Assembly (NCBI GenBank): GCA_947174495.1
Contig: CAMWJC010000002.1
Coordinates: 17,679-81,678 of the forward strand
Length of the DNA: 64,000 bases
Reading direction: 5' to 3'
Source: an uncultured Lachnospiraceae bacterium
GTDB taxonomy: Bacteria; Bacillota; Clostridia; Lachnospirales; Lachnospiraceae
Shown here: in pieces, positions 16,818 to 26,212 of the stretch
Layout of the letters: each line of letters opens with the position of its first letter
How positions within the stretch are numbered: the stretch's first letter is position 1
Notes under the pieces: model-generated
Databases searched by the model: none
Seen by the model: the letters and a program-made list of their open reading frames with translations, nothing else
Told to the model about the DNA's origin: nothing
Translations under genes and position numbers: made by a program

Positions 16818-18998
16818 TTATTCCTCACACGGTATCTGCTGCCGCCGGACTAATTCTGCAAAAAATCCGTTCTTAGAAACCAGCTCCTCATAGCTGCCAT
16901 CCTCAATAATCCTGCCTTGATCCAGCACCAGGATCCGGTCACACTCCTGAATCGTAGACAACCGATGTGCAATGACGATCCGTGTACATTTCATCCGTGC
17001 AAGGGAATCTGCAATCTGCTTTTGTGTGATATTGTCCAGAGCCGATGTTGCCTCATCAAGAAGCAGCAGTCTGGGCTTTGGCGCAACCGCTCTTGCGATC
17101 ATAAGCCGCTGCTTCTGCCCGCCGGAAATTCCTCCGGCGCCTTCACTTAATACGGTATGCATTCCCATGGGCATATTCCTGATATCCTCTTCAATTCCCG
17201 CAATGCGGGCAGCTTCCCATGCTTCATCCATAGTAAGCTGCGGGGCCGAGACGGTAATATTAGAATAAATGCTGCCACTAAACAATTTCCCGTTCTGCAT
17301 GACAACACCAATCTGCCTGTGCAGGCTGTTCTGATCCAATTTCAAAATGTCTTTTCCATCATAATAGACCGCACCCGTATCCGCCTGTTCAAACCCCAGC
17401 AGAAGGCGCATCAGGGTTGATTTTCCGCATCCTGTCTTTCCAACAATCGCAACATATTGCCCCTGCCTGATCTTTAGGCTCAGGTCATCCAAAATCAAAG
17501 GCCCATCCTCCGCATAGCGGAACGACACATGATGAAACTCCACGTTTCCTGAGATGTTATGTACCATTTCATTTAAAGCTCCTGTCTGCGGCACTGCGTC
17601 CAATATAGGCTTTGCCAGTTCAAAAACAGGGCCTATTGTTGAAAGCGATGTCAGACTTGTCGTTAACGCCAGTATTGCTCCGCTGACCATGCCAAAAGCT
17701 GTGTGAAATGCCACATATTGAGGAACCTGTACTCCCTTATTAAGGCATATCCAATAAAGATACAGCGTACCAAATATGGAAATTACCGGTATCAATGTAT
17801 TGCGCATTTTATAAAGCAGTGGCGGATTATATGCCGCATCTGCTTCCTTTTGATATTTTCCGGCCCACTTTGCAAAAACCCGCTTTTCGCATCCTGCGAC
17901 TTTGATCTTTTGAATTCCATTGATCAGGGAAACAACCATGCTCTGTACCTTTGTCCCTGCATACAGCCTTTTTTGTAAAAACTCTGTCTGCCCCAGCATT
18001 CCCAACGCCGCAACTGCCAGCTGAACGGTAAAAATAAGCAGAGAAGGAAGAATAAGTTCTTTCCTGATTTGAAATATTTGAAAAATATACACAAAGGAAA
18101 ACAGCGCCGTCATTCCCGTTCCCAGAAGATTTGTGCAAAGTACGCCGCAAATCCCGTTCAGACACAGAATTCTTTCCGTCAATTCTCCGGAACTGTACGT
18201 CCGGAAGAAATCAGCGGGCATATTTAATACTCGTCCAAACACTGCCGCTGACAAAGCCGCTTCCATTTTGTATTGTATCCCCTGTAGCAGCATATTTCTC
18301 ACCGCTTCAAATAAAAAGACCGATATTGCTGTCCCTGCAAGCAGCCCGCCCACGGAATAAACCAGCATGACCTGTCCTGTGGGAATAATCTGTGAAAACA
18401 ACAGCTGCGTCATAAATGGCAGAATCATACCCATCAGTGTTGCTGACAAACCGGCAAGACTCAGCTTCCACTTCTCTTTTTGCGGTACGCTTTTCCACAA
18501 AAAGAAAATCACATCCTTTTTTGTCAGTGCCTTCTGGGGCAGCGGTGAATAGAAGCAGATTGCTTCCCGGCTGATTTCTCCTGCATTCTTTTCATCAACT
18601 CGTACTTTTTGCCCTTCTTTGGTCTCGTAATAATATCTTCCCAGACGGTCCGGCAGAACAGCGATCATCTCCTGGTTCCGGTTCCTGGTCAGCACCGGGG
18701 AATCCAGATCCTTCCACCAGTCCCCCTTTAATGTCACATTCCGATACATCAGACCGATCTGATTCTGCAGGATTTCCAGCTGTCTTTCCACCGGAATATC
18801 ATCTTTTATAAAATCGCTTTCCATGTGATAGAAATTGCATATTTTTATTAATGCATTTTTACCCGGGTCACTATATTCTTCCGTAAATGTTTTGTCTGTT
18901 TTTTTGTCAATTACAGCAGCCAGCGACCAGTATGCATACGCCAATTTATCCTGTTCCTGCTGTCTGCGTTCTTTAATCTGTGTGTCAAACCATCCCAT
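16818..18998 (-). CDS. NHLM-type bacteriocin export ABC transporter, permease/ATPase subunit
   Basis: Walker A GKTGCGKSTL, ISGGQKQRLMIARAV, LLLDEATSALD; six-TM core; long N-terminal non-peptidase extension. Confidence 0.88.
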   Translation of the reverse strand: MGWFDTQIKERRQQEQDKLAYAYWSLAAVIDKKTDKTFTEEYSDPGKNALIKICNFYHMESDFIKDDIPVERQLEILQNQIGLMYRNVTLKGDWWKDLDSPVLTRNRNQEMIAVLPDRLGRYYYETKEGQKVRVDEKNAGEISREAICFYSPLPQKALTKKDVIFFLWKSVPQKEKWKLSLAGLSATLMGMILPFMTQLLFSQIIPTGQVMLVYSVGGLLAGTAISVFLFEAVRNMLLQGIQYKMEAALSAAVFGRVLNMPADFFRTYSSGELTERILCLNGICGVLCTNLLGTGMTALFSFVYIFQIFQIRKELILPSLLIFTVQLAVAALGMLGQTEFLQKRLYAGTKVQSMVVSLINGIQKIKVAGCEKRVFAKWAGKYQKEADAAYNPPLLYKMRNTLIPVISIFGTLYLYWICLNKGVQVPQYVAFHTAFGMVSGAILALTTSLTSLSTIGPVFELAKPILDAVPQTGALNEMVHNISGNVEFHHVSFRYAEDGPLILDDLSLKIRQGQYVAIVGKTGCGKSTLMRLLLGFEQADTGAVYYDGKDILKLDQNSLHRQIGVVMQNGKLFSGSIYSNITVSAPQLTMDEAWEAARIAGIEEDIRNMPMGMHTVLSEGAGGISGGQKQRLMIARAVAPKPRLLLLDEATSALDNITQKQIADSLARMKCTRIVIAHRLSTIQECDRILVLDQGRIIEDGSYEELVSKNGFFAELVRRQQIPCEE

Positions 18999-19009
18999 AC
19001 GATCACCTC

Positions 19010-21172
19010 CTATCCTGTTGTAATCAGTTTTGTGTAAACACCATTATTTCTCATTAATTCCTCATGGGTCCCCCGCTCAATGACCTCTCCGCCATCCAGC
19101 ACAATAATCTGCGTACAGTCTCTGATCGTAGAAAGTCTGTGCGCCACAACAACACTTGTGATTCCTCTCTGACGGACTGCTTCCATAATTGCAAATTCTG
19201 TTTTGGCGTCCAGTGCGGAGGTTGCCTCATCCAGAATTGCAATCGTCGGATCCTGTGCCAGCACTCTTGCGATTTCAAACCGCTGACGCTGACCACCGGA
19301 AAAATCCCGCCCCCCTTCGCTCATCTCATATCCATATCCTTTCTGCCTTTGTAAAATGTCTTCGTGAATCTGTGCATCCCGGGCCGCAAGGATCATTTCA
19401 TAGTCCGCAATTGTGGAATCCCATAATTTAATGTTGTTCTCAATACTGTCCTCAAAAACCGTAATCTCCTGATCTACCATGGAAACCGATCCATGAAATA
19501 CTTCCTTGGGAATTTGTTCCCTTGGCTTTCCGTCAAATAAAATTTCCCCTTCCCATGGCTCATAGAGTCCGGTAATCAGCTTTGCGATCGTTGACTTTCC
19601 ACAGCCGGAAAATCCTACCAGCGCCACCTTGTCACCCGGATTGACTGTCAATGTAAAATTTTTTAAAAGAGGAGGTGCAATGCGTGAATAACCGAAAGTC
19701 ACGTTTTTAAATTCGATTTTTCCGGTAAGTTTTTCGTAATTCTTATTTTCCTCCAAAGGTTCTCTGCCCTCGGATAGATCTTCTTTATAATGCATGACAT
19801 CCTGGATCCGTTCCATGGAAGTCCGCATTTCCTGAATACTTCTTCCGGCATCCAAAAGCCCTTCCACCGGCGACATAAACTGGATCATCAGTGCCTGAAA
19901 AGTCAGAAGCATTCCTGCAGAAAACATACCCTTCATAATCAAATACGCTCCCATGACCAGAATAAGGCCGTCCGACAAGTCCTCTACCAGCTGCGGCAAT
20001 CCGTTCAAAAATCGAAGTTTCTTTACTTCCTGAATTTTGGCGTTATGGGCTGTTGCCTGATACCCTGCCCATTGACCAAAGAACCCTGCCTCTGCACCGG
20101 ATGCCTTGATAGTTTCAATCATATCAATGCCCGCAAGTGTAGCTGCATTCAGCTTTCCCTCATACTGCATCCGGATACGTGTAGTTTGAATCCGCTGTCC
20201 GGCCAAGCTCTTTGCAATTATCAGATTGAGCAGTACTGCCAATACTCCGATTACGGTCAGAACAAGACTGTAACGTATCATGATGACAAAATAGAATACT
20301 AATAAGCAGGCGTTCACACACACCGGTGCCATCTTGGAAATCAGGGTTTCCGCTACACTGTCATTTAACTTCTGCCGTCCTGCCAAATCCCCTGCCATAC
20401 GCTGGTAAAAAAAGTTTATCGGCAGATGTAAAATATGCTGTAGAAACGACACGTTTGATGTTATTGAAAGTTTCCCTTTTATTTTGTAAAGATAAATTTC
20501 ATTGAGAATGCCAATAAGTAAGCGCAGAATTCCTGTCAGAAGCAGGCAGATTAAAAAGCCGGATATCCATGACTGGTTTTCCCCTTTCAAAAGCCGGTCT
20601 GCAAAAATCCGTTCAAATACCGGTGTCACTATGCTGACAAAGGATGTTAATAGGGCCGCTGCCATGGCAAATACCATCAAAAGTGTGCTGCCATGCAATC
20701 GATGCCTTACGAATGTAAGCACGCTTTCCCGTTTTCCCTGCGGCACAAATCCCTGCCCCGGAGAAAGCTCCATGCAAATGCCGGTATAAGAGCGCTCGAA
20801 CTCTTCCATCTCCACCTTCACCATCCCCCTTGCAGGATCGTTCAAGACCGCATATTTCCCTGAGAACCCGCACAACACAACAAAATGATTAAAATTCCAG
20901 TGGATGATTGCCGGAAAGTGCACTTTGGTTTTCAGAGATTCTGTCTTGTATCTCCATGCTTTTGCCGTTAATCCATAGCCCCTTGCGGCATGTAAAATAT
21001 TAGCGGCATTGCTTCCGTCCCTTGATACTCCACAGTCTTCACGGACCTGTTCCAAAGGAATCCACTTTTTGTAATAAGCCAGCACCATTGCCAGGCTTGC
21101 CGCTCCACACTCCAATACCTCCATCTGCATGATAACGGGGACTTTTACAACATGTTTCCTTTTCATATACAA
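19010..21172 (-). CDS. NHLM-type bacteriocin export ABC transporter, C39 peptidase/permease/ATPase
   Basis: VPVIMQMEVLECGAASLAMVLAYY (C39 Cys), HFVVLCGF His, LNDPARG Asp; GFSGCGKSTIAKL; FSGGQRQRFEIARVLAQDP. Confidence 0.95.
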   Translation of the reverse strand: MYMKRKHVVKVPVIMQMEVLECGAASLAMVLAYYKKWIPLEQVREDCGVSRDGSNAANILHAARGYGLTAKAWRYKTESLKTKVHFPAIIHWNFNHFVVLCGFSGKYAVLNDPARGMVKVEMEEFERSYTGICMELSPGQGFVPQGKRESVLTFVRHRLHGSTLLMVFAMAAALLTSFVSIVTPVFERIFADRLLKGENQSWISGFLICLLLTGILRLLIGILNEIYLYKIKGKLSITSNVSFLQHILHLPINFFYQRMAGDLAGRQKLNDSVAETLISKMAPVCVNACLLVFYFVIMIRYSLVLTVIGVLAVLLNLIIAKSLAGQRIQTTRIRMQYEGKLNAATLAGIDMIETIKASGAEAGFFGQWAGYQATAHNAKIQEVKKLRFLNGLPQLVEDLSDGLILVMGAYLIMKGMFSAGMLLTFQALMIQFMSPVEGLLDAGRSIQEMRTSMERIQDVMHYKEDLSEGREPLEENKNYEKLTGKIEFKNVTFGYSRIAPPLLKNFTLTVNPGDKVALVGFSGCGKSTIAKLITGLYEPWEGEILFDGKPREQIPKEVFHGSVSMVDQEITVFEDSIENNIKLWDSTIADYEMILAARDAQIHEDILQRQKGYGYEMSEGGRDFSGGQRQRFEIARVLAQDPTIAILDEATSALDAKTEFAIMEAVRQRGITSVVVAHRLSTIRDCTQIIVLDGGEVIERGTHEELMRNNGVYTKLITTG

Positions 21173-21179
21173 ACTCCCC

Positions 21180-21689
21180 CTAATTCATAAGAAATGTAAT
21201 CGGCTTCACCTCATCTACCGTTATTACTATGGAAGCCATTTTCTCTGTCTCAAACTGCTCCGTAGTCCGGATCACCAATTCATAACTATACATGTCGGAA
21301 AGCAGATTCTCTGCAATCCAATCCGAATGCAGTGATTCCCTTAATTCCGCCCGCGAATAAGGCTGATCACTGACCGATTCCACATATCCTGTCACAATGG
21401 TTCCATCCGGCAGTGTTCCGTTCACTGCGCATCCCTCCAGTCGCAAATAGTCCGCATCTGATGGAATGAAACAACGTATCTGTCCGCCCTCCCCGGTGCA
21501 GCCCTTTACCTCCAGCGTTTCCGGCAAAGTGCCTGTTATGCCAAAGACAATTGCCGTCACCATAAATACCGTCAACGCAAGCAATACCACCCAGACTCCC
21601 GGACGTGATGCTTTTATGTAAGCATCGAGCTGCTCCGGCGACTCGGCATAATCTAAACTTTCCTGTCGAAAAATACTTTTTTGACTCAT
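21180..21689 (-). CDS. Short NHLM system secretion-type (HlyD-like) membrane protein
   Basis: Single TM SRPGVWVVLLALTVFMVTAIVFGITGTLPETLEVKG; operon position with the C39 exporter. Confidence 0.65.
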   Translation of the reverse strand: MSQKSIFRQESLDYAESPEQLDAYIKASRPGVWVVLLALTVFMVTAIVFGITGTLPETLEVKGCTGEGGQIRCFIPSDADYLRLEGCAVNGTLPDGTIVTGYVESVSDQPYSRAELRESLHSDWIAENLLSDMYSYELVIRTTEQFETEKMASIVITVDEVKPITFLMN

Positions 21690-21714
21690 TTCTGCCTCCT
21701 TGTTTAATCTTTAA

Positions 21715-21747
21715 TTGGGAGGAACGAAACAGTTCCGCCCCTCCCAA
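21715..21747 (-). other. Intercistronic hairpin between the second RiPP precursor and the exporter genes
   Basis: minus strand TTGGGAGGGGCGGAACTGTTTCGTTCCTCCCAA; TTGGGA/TCCCAA plus GGAAC/GTTCC stem; no U-tract. Confidence 0.6.
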
Positions 21748-21769
21748 AGCATGGCAAGAAATAACCTGC

Positions 21770-22084
21770 CTAATATAACCCTAAGATAATGCAGCCGCCA
21801 TTACTATCAATTTCACCGATCACTGTGCAGCCTGCGTTTGAAAAAAAGCAGCCTGCCGAAACACCTCCTGCAACCTTGGCTACCTCTTCCTCTGCCAATT
21901 CACCTTCCGACTGTTCAAAATCCTCTTTTGAGATTTCAAAACCAAACTTTTCCCCGAGCTTTATGACCTCTTTTTTAATCTCCTCAGGCTTCATCCCTCT
22001 GGCATTCTCATTCGCTTTCAAAAGGGCTTCTTTAATTTCTTTGTTTCCTTCTGCTGCTTCATAAAATCTTTTTAAATTATTCAT
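21770..22084 (-). CDS. RiPP precursor 2, Nif11/NHLP-like leader, core VSAGCFFSNAGCTVIGEIDSNGGCIILGLY
   Basis: 104 aa; acidic helical leader ending KVAGG; 30-aa Cys/Gly-rich core; next to rSAM and C39 exporter. Confidence 0.88.
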   Translation of the reverse strand: MNNLKRFYEAAEGNKEIKEALLKANENARGMKPEEIKKEVIKLGEKFGFEISKEDFEQSEGELAEEEVAKVAGGVSAGCFFSNAGCTVIGEIDSNGGCIILGLY

Positions 22085-22104
22085 TTTTTTGTCCTCACTT
22101 TCGC

Positions 22105-22416
22105 CTATTTATTGTATCGCTTTGTTCCATTTTGAGTCCCTCTTCCTGTGGAAGTCGGATACAGGCCGTATATGGAAACAATAAGACCTGCAACCGACAC
22201 CGGATCCACTGCACCGCCGGAAACAGCTTTCAGCTGCTCTTCGCCCAATGCTTCCGATGTAAAATCTTCTGCATTTAACTCAATAGAAAACTCCTGCTCA
22301 AAACGCTGCAGTGCTTCCGGCATTTCTTCTTTCGGAAGCTCTGCAATTTTCCGAAAAGTTTTCAGAGCCTTGGGATTATCTTCCAAAAGCTTTTCCAGTT
22401 TTTCTTTACTGTTCAT
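22105..22416 (-). CDS. RiPP precursor 1, core AVDPVSVAGLIVSIYGLYPTSTGRGTQNGTKRYNK
   Basis: 103 aa; leader ends EEQLKAVSGG; core lacks Cys; 2 nt downstream of the rSAM gene. Confidence 0.85.
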   Translation of the reverse strand: MNSKEKLEKLLEDNPKALKTFRKIAELPKEEMPEALQRFEQEFSIELNAEDFTSEALGEEQLKAVSGGAVDPVSVAGLIVSIYGLYPTSTGRGTQNGTKRYNK

Positions 22417-22418
22417 TT

Positions 22419-23813
22419 TTATCCCTCCTTTCCTGCTTGTTCTACGGTATCCTTTATTAACATTTCATAACCGCCATAAAAAAAAGTACATAACACCTGC
22501 GCATGGCCATATAATCCCTTATTCTCCATCAGGCTCATAGCCCTGCATCCTCCTCTGCATTTTTCCAAAAAACTGCAGGTACGGCATTTTGTATCCTGTT
22601 CCAAGACCTCTGCTGTCCTCATATTGGCCAGCTTGAAAAAGGGATGATCCGGCTTTTGGTAAATCCCGCTAATTGTTTCCTCCCGCAGATTCGGCATTTT
22701 CCCCTCTACCTCAGTATCTGTCATGGAGGCGCAGGGAAGCAGCGTTCCATCCGGCAGTAAGTATGGCTGTACCCGGCAGGTAGTGCAGCACAATTCCTTC
22801 TCCGGCGCAAAGCTTCCCTTCCTGACATAAGGAGAAAACCATGTTTTCACCTCTCCCTTAGGACATGCGAAGAAACCGTCAAGCTGTAACGAAAACGGAG
22901 CGCTATCCGCTATATAGCTCTTAATCAGCTCCAAATAGGTGTTGTATAGTTCCTCCGTTTCAATCCTTCGCTGTATCTGTTCCTTCCACTTTCCCGCCGG
23001 AAAGATTAAAGATGTTTTCCAGTAATCAACAGAAAGCTCCTTTAGTAATGCATAGGTTTCCAGTAAATTTCCGATATTTTTCTCATAAAGTGCAGTCTCC
23101 ACCATAACCGTAAATCCATGCTTCTTTAGCAGACGGATTGCCGAAACCGCCTCCTGCTGTGCACCGTTTTTTCCCCGAAGCCAGTCGTGTCCGCCCACAC
23201 CGTCAAAGCTAAGTACAAACTGAGGATTGATACCTATCTTTTTCAATCCCGCCAGAATCTCTTCGGTGAGCAGCAGTCCATTTGTGTAAATCTGGGTGAT
23301 TGCTATTCCCTTTTGCTGTAAGTATCCCAAAAGTATCCGAATATCTTCCCTCACAAAGGGTTCTCCTCCGGTAATAGAAACTGCCGCCACATTGGCCTGT
23401 TCCATCTGATCAATGATATTCATACATTCTTCTGTAGACAGATCCCTGTATTTATAGTCCGGCGCACTCATATAACAGTGCCTGCATTTCAGGTTACATT
23501 TCCCCGTCACAGACCAGTGAACACTGCGGAGATAATGATTGTCGGCCTTTCGATATTCCTGAATTGCCTGAATTGGAGACGGATTTTGAGAAAAGATCAC
23601 TCTGCTGTTCTGCTCAAGCTTCAGCAACATATCCTGCTGTCTGGGTGTCAAAAACACCATCTCCATATCCAGTTTTCCATTGCAAAATTCCAGTAAAAAA
23701 AATATTTCTCTATCCAGTGCTTCCATCCTGCCGTTCTCCCGGTTAAGCAGTCCATAAGGCATATCCCAGAATCCGCGCAGAGCATAATTGTCCCTTAATC
23801 TTGCATAACTCAC
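22419..23813 (-). CDS. Radical SAM/SPASM peptide maturase with N-terminal PqqD/RRE-like region
   Basis: VTGKCNLKCRHCYMSAP (CxxxCxxC), SITGGEPFVREDI, C-terminal SPASM cysteines CCTTCRVQPYLLPDGTLLPCAS...CRTCSFLEKCRGGCRA; GTG start with ggaaaggag RBS. Confidence 0.93.
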   Translation of the reverse strand: MSYARLRDNYALRGFWDMPYGLLNRENGRMEALDREIFFLLEFCNGKLDMEMVFLTPRQQDMLLKLEQNSRVIFSQNPSPIQAIQEYRKADNHYLRSVHWSVTGKCNLKCRHCYMSAPDYKYRDLSTEECMNIIDQMEQANVAAVSITGGEPFVREDIRILLGYLQQKGIAITQIYTNGLLLTEEILAGLKKIGINPQFVLSFDGVGGHDWLRGKNGAQQEAVSAIRLLKKHGFTVMVETALYEKNIGNLLETYALLKELSVDYWKTSLIFPAGKWKEQIQRRIETEELYNTYLELIKSYIADSAPFSLQLDGFFACPKGEVKTWFSPYVRKGSFAPEKELCCTTCRVQPYLLPDGTLLPCASMTDTEVEGKMPNLREETISGIYQKPDHPFFKLANMRTAEVLEQDTKCRTCSFLEKCRGGCRAMSLMENKGLYGHAQVLCTFFYGGYEMLIKDTVEQAGKEG

Positions 23814-23869
23814 TTTTGCTGCTCCTTTCCTTTTCTCTTCCTTTCTTCCATATCATATCGTTTATGCAA

Positions 23870-23911
23870 AAAAACGATAAATAAGTGCAAACGCACTTAT
23901 TTATCGTTTTT
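23870..23911 (-). terminator. Perfect 19-bp hairpin between recD2 and the RiPP operon
   Basis: aaaaacgataaataagtgc-aaac-gcacttatttatcgttttt. Confidence 0.75.
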
Positions 23912-23988
23912 CTCTCTTTGTGTCAAGTCTTTTATACAATTTTTTTCACGCTGTAAATCAGCCTTATCTCATTACATGTAACCCGATC

Positions 23989-26133
23989 CTATCCTTCCCT
24001 GCTGCTCCCTCCGCCAAGTCTCTTCGCCAGCTTCGTATTCCGCTCCGTGGTCTTTTCATTTTTGATAGCATAATACACCGCTTTCTTTTCTCCGATTAAT
24101 ACCAGGACCTTTTTAGCCCGGGTAACTCCCGTGTAGAGAAGGTTTCTCTGAAGCATCACAAAATGACTCATGGAAAAGGGCATCACCACGATAGGATACT
24201 CCGATCCTTGTGCCTTGTGAATCGTAGTTGCATAGGCTAACGTCAGTTCGTCCAGCTCCGTCACATCGTAGACGATTTCCCTGCCGTCAAAATCTACAAC
24301 AAGCTCCCGGTCCTCCAGATCTACCCTTATGATCGTTCCTATATCCCCATTGAACACTTCTTTGTCGTAATCATTCCGTATCTGCATAACCTTGTCCCGG
24401 ATCCGATACTGAGTTCCACCCCGCCGGAGAGCCGGTCCTTCCGGATTCATAGCCTGCTGAAGGATCTGATTTAAGTTTGCCGCTCCTGCCACGCCCCGCT
24501 GCATGGGCGTCAAGACCTGAATATCCCGCAGTGCATCCGCATGATAGTATTTCGGCAGATTCACAGTACAGTATTTTACCAGCCGTTCCACGATTCCCTC
24601 GTTAGTATCTTCTCCGGCAAAAAAGAAATCCGAATCCTTTCCTCCCCGCATGTCAATGGGTTCTCCCTTATTGATCCTATGGGCGTTCATAATGATCCTG
24701 CTGCCCTGTGCCTGTCGGAAAATCCGGGTCAGTCTAACCACCGGAACGCATCCTGACTCAATAATATCTTTCAACACATTTCCCGCACCTACGCTGGGAA
24801 GCTGATCCGTATCCCCCACCATGATCAGCGTCATGTGCTCCGGAACCGCTTTCAGAAGATTGTACATCAGCATGATGTCGATCATGGAGCATTCATCCAG
24901 AATCAGTACATCCCCTTTCAGCGGATTTTCTTCATTACATTGATAGCCTTCCGGAGGCTTATACTCTAACAGGCGGTGAATGGTCTTTGCCTCCATCCCC
25001 GCCGCCTCCGACATTCGCTTTGCCGCTCTGCCGGTGGGTGCCGCCAAAATCACCTGTGCGCCGGACTCCCGATAAGCGGAAATGATTCCCAATGTGGTGG
25101 TGGTCTTTCCGGTTCCCGGTCCTCCTGTAAGAACCATCACCTTGGATACAAATGCTGTTCGTATGGCTTCCAGCTGAATCTCGTCATAAGAAATCTCTGT
25201 CTGCCGGACAACTTTCTCCATCACCATATCCACAGCCCTGTCTGTCGCCTTATTTGCTCCCAACAGATTTATCAAACGTTTTGCGCAGCCTGTCTCTGAG
25301 AAATAAAAGGGCGGCAAATAAATTGCTTCTTCATCCCGGATCACATCCCCCGTGCGGAGCATTTCATCCAAAGTAATCTCCAGTTCCGGTGACTCCACAT
25401 CCAACAGTTTCACCGCCGTATCGATCAGCTGATCCCTCTCCGCAAAGCAGTGACCGCTTTCAGAAAGCTTATTTAAGGTATAAAGAATACCGCTTCGAAG
25501 GCGGATAAAACGATCCTTCTCAATTCCCAGCTTCACCGCAATGGTATCTGCGGTCTTAAATCCGATTCCCCAGATATCGTCCGCCAGCCGATAGGGATTT
25601 TCAGTCACTACCGCAATGCTTTCCCGCCCATAGGTTTTAAAAATCTTAGTAGCATGACTGGTGCTGACCTCGTGCCCCTGTAAAAAGAGCATAATATTTT
25701 TAATTTCTTTCTGTTCCTGCCAGCTGTTTTTAATTCGCTCCACACGGACCTGTCCGATTCCCTCCACTTCGATCAACAGATCCGGCTGCTCTTCGATCAC
25801 GTCAAGAGTGTCCTTTCCGAACTTCTGCACAATCCGCTTCGCAAACTTTGGTCCAACCCCTTTGATCAAACCGCTGCCCAAATACTTTTCGATACCATAG
25901 ACGGTAGCGGGCAGCGTTTCCTCCCATTTCTCCGCTGAAAACTGTCTGCCGTATTTGCTGTCTACTTTCCAAAATCCTTCCAGAGACAAAACAGACCCCA
26001 CATGTACATCCGGCATAGCTCCTACCACTGTCACCAGATCCGAGTAATTCTTTACCTTGCACTTGATAACCGTGTAGCCGTTCTCTTCGTTCCGATATGT
26101 AATTCGCTCCACCACACAGCGCAAGTGCTCCAT
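23989..26133 (-). CDS. recD2: RecD2-type ATP-dependent DNA helicase
   Basis: VLTGGPGTGKTTTTLGIISAY, LILDECSMIDIMLMYNLLKAVP, TLAYATTIHKAQGSEYP; start at MEHLRCVVERITYRNEENGYTVIKC. Confidence 0.93.
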   Translation of the reverse strand: MEHLRCVVERITYRNEENGYTVIKCKVKNYSDLVTVVGAMPDVHVGSVLSLEGFWKVDSKYGRQFSAEKWEETLPATVYGIEKYLGSGLIKGVGPKFAKRIVQKFGKDTLDVIEEQPDLLIEVEGIGQVRVERIKNSWQEQKEIKNIMLFLQGHEVSTSHATKIFKTYGRESIAVVTENPYRLADDIWGIGFKTADTIAVKLGIEKDRFIRLRSGILYTLNKLSESGHCFAERDQLIDTAVKLLDVESPELEITLDEMLRTGDVIRDEEAIYLPPFYFSETGCAKRLINLLGANKATDRAVDMVMEKVVRQTEISYDEIQLEAIRTAFVSKVMVLTGGPGTGKTTTTLGIISAYRESGAQVILAAPTGRAAKRMSEAAGMEAKTIHRLLEYKPPEGYQCNEENPLKGDVLILDECSMIDIMLMYNLLKAVPEHMTLIMVGDTDQLPSVGAGNVLKDIIESGCVPVVRLTRIFRQAQGSRIIMNAHRINKGEPIDMRGGKDSDFFFAGEDTNEGIVERLVKYCTVNLPKYYHADALRDIQVLTPMQRGVAGAANLNQILQQAMNPEGPALRRGGTQYRIRDKVMQIRNDYDKEVFNGDIGTIIRVDLEDRELVVDFDGREIVYDVTELDELTLAYATTIHKAQGSEYPIVVMPFSMSHFVMLQRNLLYTGVTRAKKVLVLIGEKKAVYYAIKNEKTTERNTKLAKRLGGGSSREG

Positions 26134-26212
26134 CGCCAGTTTCCCCTTTCGTACATCCCATGGCATTTCCGTACTGTCCTGCATGCCTCTTTTGATCTCA
26201 CTACTGTAAATC

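Noticed and set aside
22419-23813. Firm assignment of the rSAM as a splicease
   Set aside because: Only an IYG tripeptide in one core supports it; no separate PlpY-like accessory gene was seen. Kept as a testable hypothesis only.
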